Positions 5,111 through 6,006 of a stretch of DNA of 6,006 bases are shown piece by piece. The DNA lies in contig JANELJ010000141.1 in the NCBI GenBank assembly GCA_024511395.1, positions 1 to 6,006 of the forward strand. Reading direction: 5' to 3'. The position numbers and the translations under genes were made by a program. This DNA is from Gammaproteobacteria bacterium. GTDB taxonomy: Bacteria > Pseudomonadota > Gammaproteobacteria > GRL18. Position 1 is the first letter of the stretch, and every line of letters starts with the position of its first letter. The notes below the pieces were generated by a model that was not told the origin of the DNA, ran no database searches, and saw only the letters and a list, made by a program, of their open reading frames with translations.

Positions 5111-5739
5111 TTAAAAAGCCAGCAGGCGAATATAACTGACCAGAGCTTCAGCGTCTTCCTGACTTAATATGCCTTCCTAGGCTGGCATATAACGCCCTTT
5201 GCCTTTGAGAATACTGTTAATAATGTCGGCATTACTGAGCGGATTGGTTTCATTTGGATTGGTATGATCTATTGGGGTTATACCCATTAACTGGGCCATA
5301 ATACCTTCGCCGTCACAGACCTGGCAGTAAGTATGATAAAGCTTCATACCCACCACCGGATCGCCCATGAGAGGGTGTCTGGAGGTTTTTGCAATTGTTC
5401 ATCGCTGAAAATGTCTTTCCATTCCGGCATGGCTTTGCTGAGAAGGTTGTGTCTGTCACGTCCGGTAATGGTCTGTTTTCCCCGTCCGGTGATGATTTTC
5501 TTTAAAATGGTATCACTGCGGGCCTGTATGGTGGTGCTTAGATCTGCAGGTTTGATCTGCATGACTTTTGCCAGCGGTCCGTCACCCTGACCGGCAGTGC
5601 CGTGACATAACTGGCAATAAGAAACATACTGACGCCGGCCTTCATAAGCCAGCGGCGGGTTAGCAAAGGTCCGGCTGGCTGAAAGCATCAGTATGGAAAA
5701 CAGTAATAAGCCAAAAACAAGGTTATTGTTTTTATTCAT
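5111..5739 (-). pseudogene. Periplasmic two-domain cytochrome c, multiply damaged
   Basis: The ATG at 5739 opens a signal peptide (MNKNNNLVFGLLLFSILMLS, cleavage probably after TFA), then a cytochrome c domain with haem motif CQLCH (C42, C45, H46 ligand) and a likely distal Met in SKAMPEWKDI (M104). The frame is lost after DEQLQ (codon ending 5389). A second domain follows in another frame from about 5374: HPLMGDPVVGMKLYHTY, CQVC, then IMAQLMGITP, KGKGRYMPA, TAG at 5179-5177, and EGILSQEDAEALVSYIRLL, ending at TAA 5113-5111. 'MPA-W-EG.LS..D..ALV.YI' is the standard end of such domains, so the TAG replaces Trp. The second motif reads CQVCDGEG instead of CxxCH; aligned with the first domain, five residues including the haem histidine are missing. 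Such proteins carry electrons in the periplasm. A truncated first-domain product with one haem could still be made. Confidence 0.85.
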
Positions 5740-5770
5740 GGTGGTTCTCAGCTTAACTAGTTCAACCTGA

Positions 5771-5797
5771 ATAATACCGTTTTAAGCCTGACTTCAA
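5771..5797 (-). promoter_or_regulatory. Candidate sigma-70-like promoter for the cytochrome gene
   Basis: On the minus strand TTGAAG (5797-5792) is followed after 15 bp by TATTAT (5776-5771), about 30 bp before the cytochrome ATG. The hexamers are reasonable but the spacing is short, so this is only a candidate. Confidence 0.3.
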
Positions 5798-5810
5798 GCA
5801 GCTGATTGCC

Positions 5811-5840
5811 CCGGTTTGATAAAATATCCCATCAAACCGG
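5811..5840. repeat. Perfect 10-bp inverted repeat (stem-loop) upstream of the cytochrome gene
   Basis: CCGGTTTGAT (5811-5820) pairs exactly with ATCAAACCGG (5831-5840) across a 10-base loop. The GC-rich base and AT-rich loop suit a stable RNA hairpin. There is no T-run directly after it on the minus strand, and only AAATAATTTT on the plus strand, so it is not a textbook terminator. It could end transcription arriving from the right edge, or be a regulator site upstream of the candidate cytochrome promoter. Confidence 0.5.
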
Positions 5841-5921
5841 AAATAATTTTGAGCCACAAAAGCCGGAGCTTATTGAGGATCTTTCTTAACCTGAGATCTG
5901 GATAAGAACCCAGTCATTTAC

Positions 5922-6006
5922 CTAAATACAGAGAGTTTTCATATCACTCTCATCTATTCTGATTGTCGGTTTGTCTTTTTTATGACAATAGGCAATCAGA
6001 GAACCA
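5922..6006 (-). CDS. Possible C-terminal end of an unknown protein (runs off the right edge)
   Basis: The minus strand is open from the window edge to TAG at 5924-5922, giving GSLIAYCHKKDKPTIRID and then ESDMKTLCI. The residue mix looks protein-like, but 28 codons without a family match are weak support, and the opposite strand is also open here. If real, it is the 3' end of a gene upstream of the cytochrome and on the same strand. A degenerate fragment is equally possible given the state of the neighbours. Confidence 0.28.
   Translation of the reverse strand, partial: GSLIAYCHKKDKPTIRIDESDMKTLCI
5958..6000. repeat. 8-bp inverted repeat at the right edge
   Basis: TCTGATTG (5958-5965) pairs exactly with CAATCAGA (5993-6000) over a 27-base loop; ATTGTC (5962-5967) can instead pair with GACAAT (5984-5989). 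A T-run (5976-5981) lies inside the loop. It overlaps the possible partial ORF; no role can be assigned. Confidence 0.3.

Noticed and set aside
5333..5590. 85-codon plus-strand frame across the cytochrome gene
   Set aside because: It is antisense to the cytochrome domain, whose haem motif and signal peptide make the minus strand the coding one.
1..6006. CRISPR array, tRNA, rRNA or toxin-antitoxin system
   Set aside because: I saw no regularly spaced repeats, no tRNA cloverleaf or rRNA-like sequence, and no paired small genes of that kind.

Overview
This window looks like an AT-rich stretch of a gammaproteobacterial chromosome. The families present are typical of that group: a YgjP-like metallopeptidase, a DUF1415 protein, a membrane PAS-GGDEF diguanylate cyclase, a YqjD/YqjE-type pair and a small periplasmic c-type cytochrome. 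The genus cannot be fixed from the sequence. A methylotroph- or sulfur-oxidiser-like lineage is only a guess.

Layout. The left edge (1-88, minus) is the 5' end of an IS5-family transposase. It is followed by about 470 bp of AT-rich DNA with palindromes and a worn ORF remnant. An apparently intact YgjP-like gene (560-1300, plus) converges on a small two-helix membrane protein gene (1340-1639, minus). An intergenic region rich in inverted repeats (1640-1935) precedes a broken DUF1415 gene (1936-2479, plus). That gene converges, with a 6-bp gap, on a broken diguanylate cyclase gene (4035-2486, minus). Next come three minus-strand genes in yqjD-yqjE-X order (5016-4158): the first two carry frameshifts and the third looks intact. 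A broken two-domain cytochrome c gene (5739-5111, minus) follows, then about 180 bp of intergenic DNA with a perfect 10-bp inverted repeat, and a possible C-terminal ORF fragment at the right edge.

The main result is that five neighbouring genes, together covering most of 1936-5739, each carry one or more reading-frame lesions while their coding signal is still clear. The lesions can be read at base level: a 1-nt insertion and an amber codon in the DUF1415 gene; an amber codon and an apparent loss of one 13-bp tandem copy in the GGDEF gene; an 8-bp tandem duplication in the yqjD-like gene; a start-proximal frameshift in the yqjE-like gene; and linker indels, an apparent in-frame deletion taking the second haem histidine, and an amber codon in the cytochrome gene. 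This suggests a region in recent, ongoing decay next to an insertion sequence. I see no evidence for a new defence or mobile system. The unusual content is the decay pattern, two slippage-type lesions that could in principle be reversible, and repeated AT-rich inverted repeats that may be operators.
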